Shown: positions 1 to 11,584 of the stretch, piece by piece
How the letters are laid out: the number at the start of each line of letters is the position of its first letter
Position numbering within the stretch: position 1 is the first letter of the stretch
Assembly: GCF_004336805.1 (NCBI RefSeq)
Contig: NZ_SJXM01000011.1
Span: forward strand, 1 to 64,000
Length of the DNA stretch: 64,000 bases
Direction of reading: 5' to 3'
Origin: Aeromicrobium sp. IC_218
GTDB taxonomy: Bacteria; Actinomycetota; Actinomycetes; Propionibacteriales; Nocardioidaceae
Program-made: the position numbers and the translations under genes
Notes under the pieces: generated by a model
What the model saw: the letters and a program-made list of their open reading frames with translations, nothing else
The model's database searches: none
Told to the model about the DNA's origin: nothing

Positions 1-1
1 C

Positions 2-538
2 CCGGCGCTGCCGGCGGTCCCGCGGGGGCTGCGGCTGACGACGGGCGACGCGCGGCTGGACGTCCGGTGGGCGTCGGTCAGCGGGACCGACCGCTACGAC
101 GTGACCTGGCGCGAGTCCGGCCGCCCCGGCACGACGCGGACGACGCGCACGACGGGTCCGTCCGTGCGGCTGACCGGACTGGTCGCGGGGCGTCGCTACG
201 CCGTGGCCGTGCGTGCCGTGGCCGCCGGACGCGCCGGTGCGGCGGCGGTCGTGACCGGCCGCGCGGGAGGCCCGACGGCCGGCGCCCCGCGACGTCCCCG
301 GGCGGCGCTCCGGGGGACCGGCTCGGTGCGGCTCTCGTGGACGGCCGGCGCACGCGCGACCCGTTACGAGGTCTGGCGGACCTACCGCGGCTCCACCCGC
401 CGCGTCGCCGTCACGAGCCGCACCCGTGTGGTGCTGGACGTGCCCCGCCGCGCCGGCGCGGCGTTCCGGATCCGCTCCTGGCACCAGGACCTGCCCGGCC
501 GCTGGTCGTCCCGCGTGCGGCCTCCGCTGCCTCGCTAG
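2..538 (+). CDS. Fibronectin type III domain protein, C-terminal part (5' end outside window)
   Basis: The reading frame is open from base 2, so the gene begins before the window and only the last 178 codons are seen. The sequence shows two beta-sandwich repeats of fibronectin type III character, each with the W...Y.V.W / L..G..Y.V.VRA pattern, the first ending near base 270 and the second covering about 290-535. The chain is rich in Arg, Ala, Gly and Thr and ends without a membrane anchor. Family knowledge suggests a secreted protein in which these repeats are spacers or binding modules; any catalytic part lies upstream. Its TAG stop (536-538) overlaps the TAG stop of the facing gene inside one CTAG, so the two transcripts converge. 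Confidence 0.7.
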   Translation, partial: PALPAVPRGLRLTTGDARLDVRWASVSGTDRYDVTWRESGRPGTTRTTRTTGPSVRLTGLVAGRRYAVAVRAVAAGRAGAAAVVTGRAGGPTAGAPRRPRAALRGTGSVRLSWTAGARATRYEVWRTYRGSTRRVAVTSRTRVVLDVPRRAGAAFRIRSWHQDLPGRWSSRVRPPLPR

Positions 539-1641
539 CGGCGGGGCAGGCTGAGCGTCCGGACGGCCTGCTCGAGCGGGCCGCGGCCCCACGTGCGTCG
601 CCACAGCCAGGCCGCCACCACCAGCACCACGACCTGTGAGGCCCACTCGACGTGACGGTCGTCGGCCATGCGCCAGTCGTGCGCGTTCTCGCTCCAGGTC
701 CAGAGCACGTGGAGCGTGTACATCGTGAGCGGCATCGAGCCGGCGGCCAGCAGCGGGGCGACGACGGTGCGGGCGGGTGCGGCGTGGACGAGGAGCAGGC
801 AGAGCCCGAGCACCAGCACCGCCGACCCGGTCGCGGAGAGGACGTTGAGCGTGGACGACGTGTGCTCGCCCACGACGAGCAACCGGGCGGGGTCGGTGAC
901 GCCCTCCAGCGACCAGCTCGACGCGAAGAGGCCGTGCCAGGACGTGTCGCGGACGATGCCGTCGAGGGCGCCCGACCGCAGCGCCAGCAGGCCGGCGGCC
1001 AGCGAGCCCACGAGCAGTGCCGCGCCGGCGACCACGAGACCGGCGGCGACGCGAGCCTGCTGCAGCGGCAGGCGTCCCAGCCAGGCGCCCGCGAGCAGGT
1101 ACCCGGTCCAGACGAGCGCGGGGTACGTGCCGGTGACCGCGAGCTCGGCGACGAACCCCGCCGGGTCGCGCAGGTCGGCGAGGTCGAGCTGGGCCTGGTA
1201 GCTCGCGTCCAGCGGCCGCAGCAGCAGCAGGTGGACGACCGGCGCGAGCAGCAGCCAGGCGGCGGCCACGAGCCCGAGCGCCCGCGTCGGCAGGCGCAGG
1301 AAGGGCAGCAGGACGACCAGCATCACGCCGTAGAAGGCCAGGATGACCAGCACCGTCGCGGACTCCAGGGAGCCGAGCAGCAGACCGAGGACGACCAGGG
1401 CGACCGAGCGCACGACGACCGCGTGGGTGGAGCCGGCGCCGTCGGGGTCGCGCGTGCGGACCAGGCTGAGCGACAGGCCGGCGAGCAACGCGAACAGCGG
1501 CGCCGCGCGTCCCCCGGCCAGCATCCCGGCGACCGACGGGCCTCCGGTCTCGATGTCGATCGTCATGACGACGTGGACCAGCATCATGCCGATCAGCGCG
1601 ACGGCCCGCGCGAGGTCGACGCCGTCGAGGCGTCCGGTCAC
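535..1641 (-). CDS. Multi-pass membrane protein, DUF418 / heparan-alpha-glucosaminide N-acetyltransferase-like
   Basis: A hydrophobic protein of about 368 residues with roughly ten membrane helices. It opens with the RLDGVDLARAVALIGMMLVH signature common to the DUF1624/DUF418 acyltransferase-like membrane families, in which a conserved Asp-Leu-Ala-Arg and a His lie in helix 1. Known members move acetyl or acyl groups across the membrane onto sugars, or are uncharacterised; the substrate here cannot be told. The chosen start is the GTG at 1641; a second GTG at 1647 would overlap the stop of holA and is equally possible. It follows holA directly and could be translationally coupled to it. The C-terminus holds a last helix and a basic tail. 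Confidence 0.7.
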   Translation of the reverse strand: MTGRLDGVDLARAVALIGMMLVHVVMTIDIETGGPSVAGMLAGGRAAPLFALLAGLSLSLVRTRDPDGAGSTHAVVVRSVALVVLGLLLGSLESATVLVILAFYGVMLVVLLPFLRLPTRALGLVAAAWLLLAPVVHLLLLRPLDASYQAQLDLADLRDPAGFVAELAVTGTYPALVWTGYLLAGAWLGRLPLQQARVAAGLVVAGAALLVGSLAAGLLALRSGALDGIVRDTSWHGLFASSWSLEGVTDPARLLVVGEHTSSTLNVLSATGSAVLVLGLCLLLVHAAPARTVVAPLLAAGSMPLTMYTLHVLWTWSENAHDWRMADDRHVEWASQVVVLVVAAWLWRRTWGRGPLEQAVRTLSLPRR

Positions 1642-1646
1642 GGCCA

Positions 1647-2618
1647 CTACCCGCGACGCGCGGCGGCGACCTGGAGCACCATGCGCTCGAGCGCGTACGC
1701 CGGGTCCGCTCCCCCGCCCTTGACCTCGACGTCGGTGCGGGCGACGACGTCCATGGCCCGGGCGAGGCCCTCGGGCTCCCAGCCGCGCAGCTGGCTGCGC
1801 AGCGCCCGCACCTTGAACGGCGGCGCCCCGATGGCCGAGGCGACCTCGTTGTCGCGCAGGCCGCCGCGCACGTCGGCGAGCTTGGTGAGCGAGCGCAGGC
1901 CCGAGGCGAACGCGGACGTGACGAGCACCGGCGCGACCTTGTTGGCCTCGGCCCAGCGCAGCTGCTCGAGCGCGGCGGCGAGCCGGCCCTCGATCGCGGC
2001 GTCGGCGATCTCGAAGCCGCGGACGTCGGCACGTCCGCCGAAGTACTGGGCGACGACCTCGCGGTCGACGCGGACGCCCTGGCCCGCGGAGCTGACCAGC
2101 TGGTCGGCGGCCCCGGCGAGGGCGCGGAGGTCCTGGCCGACGGCGGTGACCAGCAGCGCGGCCGCCTCCTCGTCGATCGTCGAGCCGAGGTCGGTGACCT
2201 CGCGGCGCACCCAGGTGACGTGGTCGCGCTCGTACTTGGGCGCCTCGACCTTCACCTCGTGGACGGCGGCGTTCTTGCGCAGCTTGTCGAGCACGCCCTT
2301 GCCCTTGTTGCCGCCGCCGTGGACGAGCACGACCGCGACGTCGGACGACGGCTCGGCGGCGTAGGCGAGCAGCTCGGCCTGCGCGGCGTCGACGAGGTCC
2401 TCCAGGCCGGTGATCACCAGGCCGCTGGACGTGCTGAACAGCGACGGGCTGGTGAGGGCGGCGAGCTCGCCGGCGACCAGGCGTCCGGCCTCGCTCTCGG
2501 CCACCTCGCACGCGGGGTCGGCCTCACGGATCTGCCCGACGGCCTTGCGCCGCACGCGGTCGGCCAGGAACTCCGAGCCGCCGGTGACGAGCAGGATCGA
2601 GCCGAAGGGGGACGCCAT
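1647..2618 (-). CDS. holA: DNA polymerase III subunit delta
   Basis: About 323 residues, the usual length for the clamp-loader delta subunit, which opens the beta sliding clamp in the DNA polymerase III complex. The N-terminus carries the degenerate AAA+ P-loop region typical of delta (ILLVTGGSEFLADR, residues 7-20), followed by the VVLVHGGGNKGKG segment and the helical C-terminal collar domain with KVAPVLVTSAFASGLRSL. The start at 2618 is preferred over an upstream in-frame codon because a TAGGCT -10 box lies seven bases before the ATG, as in leaderless transcripts. Placement beside comEC and comEA is the usual bacterial order. Confident. Confidence 0.93.
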   Translation of the reverse strand: MASPFGSILLVTGGSEFLADRVRRKAVGQIREADPACEVAESEAGRLVAGELAALTSPSLFSTSSGLVITGLEDLVDAAQAELLAYAAEPSSDVAVVLVHGGGNKGKGVLDKLRKNAAVHEVKVEAPKYERDHVTWVRREVTDLGSTIDEEAAALLVTAVGQDLRALAGAADQLVSSAGQGVRVDREVVAQYFGGRADVRGFEIADAAIEGRLAAALEQLRWAEANKVAPVLVTSAFASGLRSLTKLADVRGGLRDNEVASAIGAPPFKVRALRSQLRGWEPEGLARAMDVVARTDVEVKGGGADPAYALERMVLQVAAARRG

Positions 2619-2625
2619 GGGCGCC

Positions 2626-2631
2626 AGCCTA
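2626..2631 (-). promoter_or_regulatory. Leaderless-type -10 box of holA
   Basis: On the minus strand the hexamer reads TAGGCT and is followed by seven bases and then the ATG of holA. This TANNNT-N7-start layout is characteristic of actinobacterial leaderless promoters and decides the start codon. Confidence 0.55.
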
Positions 2632-2662
2632 GTCACCGCCGCCGACGGGGACGGGCGTCCGG

Positions 2663-4954
2663 TCAGCGGGTGACGACCGAGAGCCGTCCGTCGCGCAGGA
2701 CGACGGCCAGGTCGCCGTCGCGGTCGGTGCGGAAGGTGCGGGTGCCGACGTCGCGCAGCAGGTCGAGGGCGGCGGCCGACGGGTGGCCGTAGGAGTTGTC
2801 GCGGCCGGCGCTGACGGTGGCCAGCCGGGCGCCGACCGCCTCCACGAACCGGCGCGACTGCCGGGCGCTGCCGTGGTGCGGCACCTTGAGCACGTCGGCC
2901 GAGACGTCCGCCCCGGCGCGCAGCAGCGCGTCCTGGCCGGCCGGCTCGACGTCGCCGGTGAGCAGCAGCACGACCCCGCGGACGTGCACCCGCAGCACCA
3001 GGCTCGCGTCGTTGACCGCGGACCCCTCACCGTCCTGCTCGTCGCGCGAGGGGTCGGACACACGGGCACCCGGCCCCACCGGGCCCAGCACCTCGACCTG
3101 CGCCCCGCCGACCGACAGCCGGGCGCCGGCGGCGACCTGCGTCGTGCGTCCGTCGCGGTTCGGGGCGCCGCCACCCGGACCGACCAGCACCGGGCCCGCG
3201 TCACGGCCCTCGAGCACGCCGCCGAGCCCGTCGACGTGGTCGGCGTGGGCGTGGGTGAGCGCGACGGCGGCGACGCGGTCGACGCCCAGCCGGTCCAGGC
3301 AGGCGTCCACGGCGGTCGGGTCCGGCCCGGCGTCCACGACGAGGGCCGCTCCCCCGACGTCGACGACCGTCGCGTCGCCCTGACCGACGTCGCAGGCGAC
3401 CATGAGCCACCCGCGCGGCGGCCAGCCGGGCTGGGGCGGCCGCACCAGCACCACGACGAGCCCCAGGCACAGCCCGACCGCGAGGGCCGGCCGGCGGGCC
3501 GCCCGGTGCAGGCCGACGCCGAGGACGGCGCAGAGCAGGGCCAGCACCCACCACGGCGCACCCCACTCGACGCTCGCTCCCGGGAGTCCGGCCGACCAGC
3601 GCCCGACCGACGCGATCCAGTGCGCGCACCAGCCCGCGAGCCAGCCCGGCAGCACCGCCCAGGGGCCGGGCACGAGGGCGAGCAGCCCGGCGCCGAGGCC
3701 CAGCACCGTCGCCGGGGCGACGGCCGGTGCGGCGAGCAGGTTGGCCAGCACCGCGACGAGCGACACCTCGCCGCTCAGCACCGCCACGGCCGGGGTGCAG
3801 GCGAGCTGGGCGGCCAGGGGGACGGCGAGCGCGACGGCCGCCCAGCGCGGCATCCAGCGTCCGAGTGCGTCGGCGAAGGGCGGGACGAGCAGCAGGATGC
3901 CGGCCGTGGCGCTCACCGACAGCACGAAGCCCGGCCGCAGCGCGAGCCACGGGTCCACCAGCAGGAGCACCACCACCGCCCAGGCGAGGGCCCGTGTTCC
4001 GCCGCGCGACCCGAGACCCGCGGCCGCGACCCCCACCAGGCCCATCGCCGCGGCCCGGACGACGCTCGGCTCGGCCCGGGCCAGCAGCACGAACCCGACC
4101 ACCGCCGCGACGCCCACCGCCCACGTCCAGCGTGGTGATACCCCGCCCACCCGCGCGAGCGCCAGCAGGCAGGCGAGCACGATGGTGAGGTTCGTGCCGG
4201 ACACCGCGAGCAGGTGGGTGAGACCGCTGCGCCGGAAGTCCTCGCGGAGCTCGTCGGTGAGTCCGCGCTCGTCGCCGTCCACCAGCGCGGGGACGAGCGC
4301 CCGCCCGTCGGGGTGCCCGTGGGCGGCGGCGCGGGCCACGCCGTCACGGACGTCCTGGGCCCCGCCCCACCACCACGGCGGCGGACGGACGGGTCCGAGC
4401 CGCAGGAGGCGGGCCGTCGCGACCTCGGGGCCGCGGTCGGCCGGTGCCAGCGACACGCGGGCGGTGAGCCGTTGACCGACCGTCAGCCCGCCGGCCGACT
4501 CGTCGCCGAACGCCGTCACGAGGGCTCGGGTCGTCACCGTGCCGTGCCGCGTGGTCACGCGCTCCACCCGCAGGCCGACGACCACGCCGGTGCGGCCCGC
4601 CCGCTCGAACGTGCGCGGGTCGCTGCGGACCTGCGCCTCCACCGAGGCCACGGCGTGGTCGGCGGCCAGCGCGGGGACGGGTCCGTGCTCGTCGAGCGCC
4701 AGCCGCCACGCGCACCCGGCGGCCACGCCCGCGACGACGGCCGCGACCAGGGCGAGCGCGGCGTGGCGCCGCAGCAGTGCCGCGAGCAGCACGGCGAGCC
4801 CGGCGAGCGAGACGGCCAGGCCCGTCCGCGACCCGGTACCGAGGACGCCCGCGGCGACCGCCCAGGCGGCCCCCGCCGCCGGCACCATCCGCAGGTCGTG
4901 GCCACGGACGGCCCGTCCCAGCGCGACGCGGGCCCGGAAGAGCGCCGCGAGCAC
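2663..4954 (-). CDS. comEC: ComEC/Rec2-type DNA uptake channel protein
   Basis: 763 residues, full length for ComEC. Order of parts: N-terminal membrane helices and a DUF4131-like soluble region (to about residue 200), the Competence domain with DELREDFRRSGLTHLLAVSG (helix cluster, residues about 220-480), and a C-terminal metallo-beta-lactamase-like domain with the THAHADHVDGLGG metal motif. ComEC forms the inner-membrane channel for single-stranded DNA during transformation, and the MBL domain is thought to degrade one strand. comEA lies five bases upstream, so the two form an operon; no type IV pilus genes are seen here. All MBL metal ligands of the HxHxDH motif are present. Confidence 0.93.
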   Translation of the reverse strand: MLAALFRARVALGRAVRGHDLRMVPAAGAAWAVAAGVLGTGSRTGLAVSLAGLAVLLAALLRRHAALALVAAVVAGVAAGCAWRLALDEHGPVPALAADHAVASVEAQVRSDPRTFERAGRTGVVVGLRVERVTTRHGTVTTRALVTAFGDESAGGLTVGQRLTARVSLAPADRGPEVATARLLRLGPVRPPPWWWGGAQDVRDGVARAAAHGHPDGRALVPALVDGDERGLTDELREDFRRSGLTHLLAVSGTNLTIVLACLLALARVGGVSPRWTWAVGVAAVVGFVLLARAEPSVVRAAAMGLVGVAAAGLGSRGGTRALAWAVVVLLLVDPWLALRPGFVLSVSATAGILLLVPPFADALGRWMPRWAAVALAVPLAAQLACTPAVAVLSGEVSLVAVLANLLAAPAVAPATVLGLGAGLLALVPGPWAVLPGWLAGWCAHWIASVGRWSAGLPGASVEWGAPWWVLALLCAVLGVGLHRAARRPALAVGLCLGLVVVLVRPPQPGWPPRGWLMVACDVGQGDATVVDVGGAALVVDAGPDPTAVDACLDRLGVDRVAAVALTHAHADHVDGLGGVLEGRDAGPVLVGPGGGAPNRDGRTTQVAAGARLSVGGAQVEVLGPVGPGARVSDPSRDEQDGEGSAVNDASLVLRVHVRGVVLLLTGDVEPAGQDALLRAGADVSADVLKVPHHGSARQSRRFVEAVGARLATVSAGRDNSYGHPSAAALDLLRDVGTRTFRTDRDGDLAVVLRDGRLSVVTR

Positions 4955-4959
4955 GCGGC

Positions 4960-5763
4960 TCAGCCCGCCGAGACGAGGTCGCGCAGCTCGGCCAGCGTCG
5001 CCTCGCCGATGCCCTTGACGTCGAGCAGGTCGTCGACCGACGTGAACGACCCGTGCTCCTCGCGCCAGGACAGGATCGCCTGGGCCGTCACCGGTCCGAC
5101 GCCGGGGAGCGTGTCGAGCTGCTCGATCGTGGCCGTGTTGAGGTCGATGACGGCACCCGGCACCGGCCCGGCGCCGGCTGCGCCCCCGGGCGCCGGCGCG
5201 GCGGGCACGGCCGCGGCCTCGACCCCGACCAGCACCTGCTCACCGTCGACCAGCTTGCGCGCCAGGTTCAGGCTCGTCGTGTCCGGACGCCCACGGACCC
5301 CGCCGGCCGCCTCGATGGCGTCGACCACGCGGGAGCCGGGCGGCAGCTCGACGATGCCCGGACGGCGCACCTTGCCGGCGACGTCGACGACCAGCGGGCC
5401 GGGCTCCGCTCCCTGCGCTCCCCCGGCGGACCCGGGCGTCGCGGACGCGTCCGGACCGGGCGTCGCGCTCGCGGGGGTGTCGACCGTGACCGGCACGGCG
5501 TGCTCGGCCGGACGTCCGGCCAGCACCCACCAGACGGTCACCACGGCGGCGGCGGTCAGCACGACGCCGACGACGCGCACGTGCGCGCCCGACAGCCGCA
5601 GCCGCGACGGAGCCGGCGGCTCGGCCGGCGTCACCGGCGTCACCGGCGTGGCCTCCGGCCGCTCCGGCTGCGTCCGGCGGGCCTGCGCCTGCTCGAACTC
5701 CGCGGTCAGGCGTGCGAGGCGGCGGCGTGCCACCTCGGCCCGGGTCTCCTGGTCGTCCCACAC
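4960..5763 (-). CDS. comEA: ComEA family helix-hairpin-helix DNA-binding protein
   Basis: 267 residues. A cytosolic N-terminal helix rich in Arg and Glu is followed by one membrane helix (HVRVVGVVLTAAAVVTVWWVL), a SLBB-type domain (LVVDVAGKVRRPGIVELPPGSRV) and a C-terminal helix-hairpin-helix pair (IDLNTATIEQLDTLPGVGPV then FTSVDDLLDVKGIGEATLAE). The family captures DNA outside the membrane and hands it to ComEC, encoded immediately downstream. The GTG at 5763 is chosen because TAGCGT sits seven bases before it; a longer frame back to 5838 exists but its added residues look unlike the family. Confident on family. Confidence 0.9.
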   Translation of the reverse strand: MWDDQETRAEVARRRLARLTAEFEQAQARRTQPERPEATPVTPVTPAEPPAPSRLRLSGAHVRVVGVVLTAAAVVTVWWVLAGRPAEHAVPVTVDTPASATPGPDASATPGSAGGAQGAEPGPLVVDVAGKVRRPGIVELPPGSRVVDAIEAAGGVRGRPDTTSLNLARKLVDGEQVLVGVEAAAVPAAPAPGGAAGAGPVPGAVIDLNTATIEQLDTLPGVGPVTAQAILSWREEHGSFTSVDDLLDVKGIGEATLAELRDLVSAG

Positions 5764-5770
5764 CCGGGCG

Positions 5771-5776
5771 ACGCTA
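5771..5776 (-). promoter_or_regulatory. Leaderless-type -10 box of comEA
   Basis: TAGCGT on the minus strand, seven bases before the GTG at 5763. It supports the short form of ComEA and means comEA-comEC has its own promoter. Confidence 0.5.
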
Positions 5777-5854
5777 GACGCGGGTGCGGCGCCGGCGTCA
5801 GGTCCCGGACACGGGCTGTGGACGGACCGCGGTGGCACCGCGGCCGGTGGACGG

Positions 5855-6693
5855 TCAGCGCGGCGTGATCGAGATGCCGAGCAGGCCGGGGCCCACGTGG
5901 GCGCCGAGCACCGGGCTGACCTCGCTCAGCAGCAGGTCGTCGCGGCCGAGCTCGCGGCCCAGCCGCTCGACGAGCCCGCGGGCCTGCTCCTCGGCGGCCA
6001 GGTGCTGGACGCCCACGTCGCAGCCTCCGGGGCACGCCCGCGCCGCCTCGACGGCCAGCGCCTCGAGCCGGCCGATCGCACGGGAAGCGGTGCGCACCTT
6101 CTCCAGCGGACGCACCTCTCCCCCGTCGATGGTCAGCAGCGGCTTGACCGCCAGGGCGGTGCCGAGCAGCGCCGACGCCGCCCCGATGCGTCCGCCGCGG
6201 CGCAGGTGCTCGAGGGTGTCGACGTAGAGCAGGGACGTGGACGTGCGCCCGGCCCGCTCGGCCGCGGCCGCGACGTCCTCGGCGCTCGCGCCCTCGTCAC
6301 GGGTCCGGGCGGCGGCCAGGACGCTGAACGCCACGGCCATGCCGACCTGCGTGGAGTCGACGACGTGCACCGGCACGGGCGCGTCGCGGGCGGCCAGCAG
6401 CGCCGCGTCGTACGTGCCCGAGACGCCCGCGCTCAGGTGCACCGAGACGACGTGGTCCGCGCCCGCCTCCGCCGCCTCGGCGTAGACGTCCGCGAACCGC
6501 TCGGGGCTCGGCCGGGACGTGCTGACCGGCACGCCGTGCCGCAGCGCGTCGGCCACCACCGCCGACGGGACGGTGCCGTCCAGGTGCGTCTCGGCGCCCA
6601 CGACGACGTGCAGCGGCACGACGGTCGCCCCGGCCAGCTCGACCAGGCCACCGGGGAGGGTGGCCGTGGAGTCGGTGACGAGGGCGACGGTCA

Positions 6694-6694
<1 letters not shown>
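5855..6694 (-). CDS. DegV family fatty-acid-binding protein
   Basis: 279 residues, normal for DegV (EDD fold). It starts with MTVALVTDSTATLP, the DSTA/S motif that forms part of the lipid-head pocket, and contains the TSRPSP segment and GGRIG motif of the family. DegV proteins bind a fatty acid, and in Firmicutes the FakB members present it to the kinase FakA. No FakA homologue is visible in this window, so the partner is unknown. The ATG overlaps the TGA of leuS by one base (TGATG), so it is probably translated from the leuS message. Confidence 0.9.
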
Positions 6695-9462
<2,768 letters not shown>

Positions 9463-9469
9463 CGCCGGA

Positions 9470-9475
9470 ACTTTA
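9470..9475 (-). promoter_or_regulatory. Leaderless-type -10 box of leuS
   Basis: TAAAGT on the minus strand, seven bases before the GTG start of leuS. Confidence 0.5.
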
Positions 9476-9751
9476 CCGGTCGTCCGCGGGCCTCCCCGCC
9501 GCCTCCCGCTCCTCGTCGGTGACCTCGCGGACGACGAGCGGACGCAGCCTCGCCCAGGCGGCGAAGGCGGCCGCGAAGACGAGCAGGCCGAGGCCGGCCC
9601 AGAGGTTGACGTTGAAGCCGTCGGCCGCCTCCAGCTCGGCGTCGGAGGTGTTCACCAGCCCCAGGATCGTGAGGATCACGCCGTACGTGCCCATGAGGGC
9701 CGCGACGATGTAGCGGACGTCGAAGGCGCCTGCGGTCTTGGTCTGTGCCAT
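9473..9751 (-). CDS. Small two-helix membrane protein partner of the symporter
   Basis: 92 residues with two hydrophobic helices ([22 protein letters not shown] and [19 protein letters not shown]) and a charged C-terminus rich in Glu and Arg. It lies nine bases after the sodium:solute symporter gene and begins with ATG, so the two are one transcription unit. Small partner membrane proteins of this layout are common beside SSS-family transporters, where they may help assembly; this role is inferred from position only. Confidence 0.72.
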   Translation of the reverse strand: MAQTKTAGAFDVRYIVAALMGTYGVILTILGLVNTSDAELEAADGFNVNLWAGLGLLVFAAAFAAWARLRPLVVREVTDEEREAAGRPADDR

Positions 9752-9760
9752 GGCGGGCTC

Positions 9761-11461
9761 CTAGCGGAAGAGGACGTTGAGGAAGATGACGATGACCAGC
9801 GCGATGCCGGCGAGCTTCACCGGCGACTGGTACCAGGGCAGGTTCTTCTCGTCGGGGTCGGCGAAGTCCTCCTTCGGGGTGAGGGAGTAGACCAGGCCGC
9901 GCAGCTCGGACTCGGCCTTGGGCCGCGTCATGAGCGTCACGACGACGCTGACCACGATGTCGACCACGAACGCGGCGCCCGCGGCCACGAAGCTCGCACC
10001 CTGGCCCGACAGGGACAGGACGCCGACGCTGAGGCTGCCGAGCGTGCCGTCGCTGAGGACCGCGACGAGGACGGCGGCGAGCGTGCCCGAGACCAGGCCC
10101 ACCCAGCCGGCGGTCGGCGTCATCCGCTTCCAGAACATGCCCAGGATGAACGTGGCGAACAGCGGCGCGTTGAAGAACCCGAACAGCGTCTGCAGGTAGT
10201 CCATCAGGTTGTCGTAGTTCGACGCGATGACGGCGGTGCCGATGGCGATGACCGTCGCGCCGACCGTGGCGACGCGACCGATGGTCAGGTAGTAGCCGTC
10301 GGGGCGGTCCTTCTTCACGTACTGCTGCCACAGGTCGTAGCTGAAGACGGTGTTGAACGCCGAGATGTTGGCCGCCATGCCGGCCATGAACGAGGCGAGC
10401 AGGCCCGCGATCGCGACGCCGAGCATGCCGTTGGGCAGCAGGTCGCGCATGAGCAGCAGGATCGCGTCGTTGTAGGTCGCGCCGCCGGCGCCGCCCTCGT
10501 CGCCGCTCTTCAGGGCCGCGATCTCGGGCACGATGATCGCCGCGACCATGCCCGGGATGATGACCACGAAGGGGATGAACATCTTCGGGAACGCACCGAT
10601 GATCGGGGCGCGGCGGGCCGCCGAGGGCGAGTCGGACGCCATCGCGCGCTGCACCTCGACGAAGTTGGTCGTCCAGTAGCCGAACGAGAGCACGAAGCCC
10701 AGGCCGAAGACCAGGCCGATCACCGACAGGACGGGGTTCTCGATGCCGGTCAGGTCGGTGCCGGGCCAGGACGAGAGCTGCTCGGGACCGGGCTGGATCT
10801 TCTCCTTGACGCCCTGCCAGCCGCCGACCTTGTGCAGCGCGACGATCGTCAGCGGCAGCAGGGCCGCGACGATGACGAAGAACTGCAGCACCTCGTTGTA
10901 GATCGCCGCCGACAGGCCGCCGAGGGTGATGTACGAGAGCACGACCACGGCCGCGACGATGAGCGAGACCCACAGCGGCCAGCCGAGCAGGCGCTCCACG
11001 ATGGTGGCCAGCAGGAACAGGTTGATGCCGGCGATGAGCAGCTGGGCGACGGCGAAGCTGATGGCGTTGACCAGGTGGGCGCCGGTGCCGAAGCGGCGGC
11101 GCATGAACTCGGGCACCGAGCGCACACCGGACCCGTAGTAGAAGGGCATCATCACGATGCCGAGGAACAGCATCGCCGGGACGGCGCCGATCCAGAAGTA
11201 GTGGAAGGTCGCGGCGCCGTACTGCGCACCGTTGGCCGACATGCCCATGACCTCGACCGCGCCGAGGTTGGCCGACACGAACGCCAGGCCGGTCACCCAC
11301 GCGGGCAGCGAGCGACCGGACAGGAAGAAGTCGATGCTGGTCGACACCTGCCGCCGGGCGAGCACGCCGATGCCGAGCACGACGGCGAAGTACAGCGCCA
11401 CGATGGTGTAGTCGAAGAAGTCGGCGTTCAGCCGGAACGCGTCGTCGGCCGCGAGGTGCAC
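9761..11461 (-). CDS. Sodium:solute symporter (SLC5/SSS family)
   Basis: 566 residues with about 13-14 membrane helices. SSS-family landmarks are visible: the helix-1 region FFDYTIVALYFAVVLGIG, the GRSLPAWVTGLAFVSANLG segment, and the GGLSAAIYNEVLQF motif (helix 5-6 region). The pattern near ANISAFNTVFSYDLW resembles the sugar-transporting SGLT branch more than the proline or pantothenate branches, but the substrate is not settled. GTG start, preceded on the minus strand by a strong AAAGGGGAGG ribosome site. Followed by a small membrane protein in the same operon. Confidence 0.88.
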   Translation of the reverse strand: MHLAADDAFRLNADFFDYTIVALYFAVVLGIGVLARRQVSTSIDFFLSGRSLPAWVTGLAFVSANLGAVEVMGMSANGAQYGAATFHYFWIGAVPAMLFLGIVMMPFYYGSGVRSVPEFMRRRFGTGAHLVNAISFAVAQLLIAGINLFLLATIVERLLGWPLWVSLIVAAVVVLSYITLGGLSAAIYNEVLQFFVIVAALLPLTIVALHKVGGWQGVKEKIQPGPEQLSSWPGTDLTGIENPVLSVIGLVFGLGFVLSFGYWTTNFVEVQRAMASDSPSAARRAPIIGAFPKMFIPFVVIIPGMVAAIIVPEIAALKSGDEGGAGGATYNDAILLLMRDLLPNGMLGVAIAGLLASFMAGMAANISAFNTVFSYDLWQQYVKKDRPDGYYLTIGRVATVGATVIAIGTAVIASNYDNLMDYLQTLFGFFNAPLFATFILGMFWKRMTPTAGWVGLVSGTLAAVLVAVLSDGTLGSLSVGVLSLSGQGASFVAAGAAFVVDIVVSVVVTLMTRPKAESELRGLVYSLTPKEDFADPDEKNLPWYQSPVKLAGIALVIVIFLNVLFR

Positions 11462-11584
11462 GGGCCTCCCCTTTCACGGCGCACGCCGTGTGCGCCCCTG
11501 GGACCGTAGACCCGGTGGTTGCCGTCCGCACCTCGAGACGGTGTCGGCGCCGCGACGTACGCTCGCGGCACCGAAGGAGCCGCC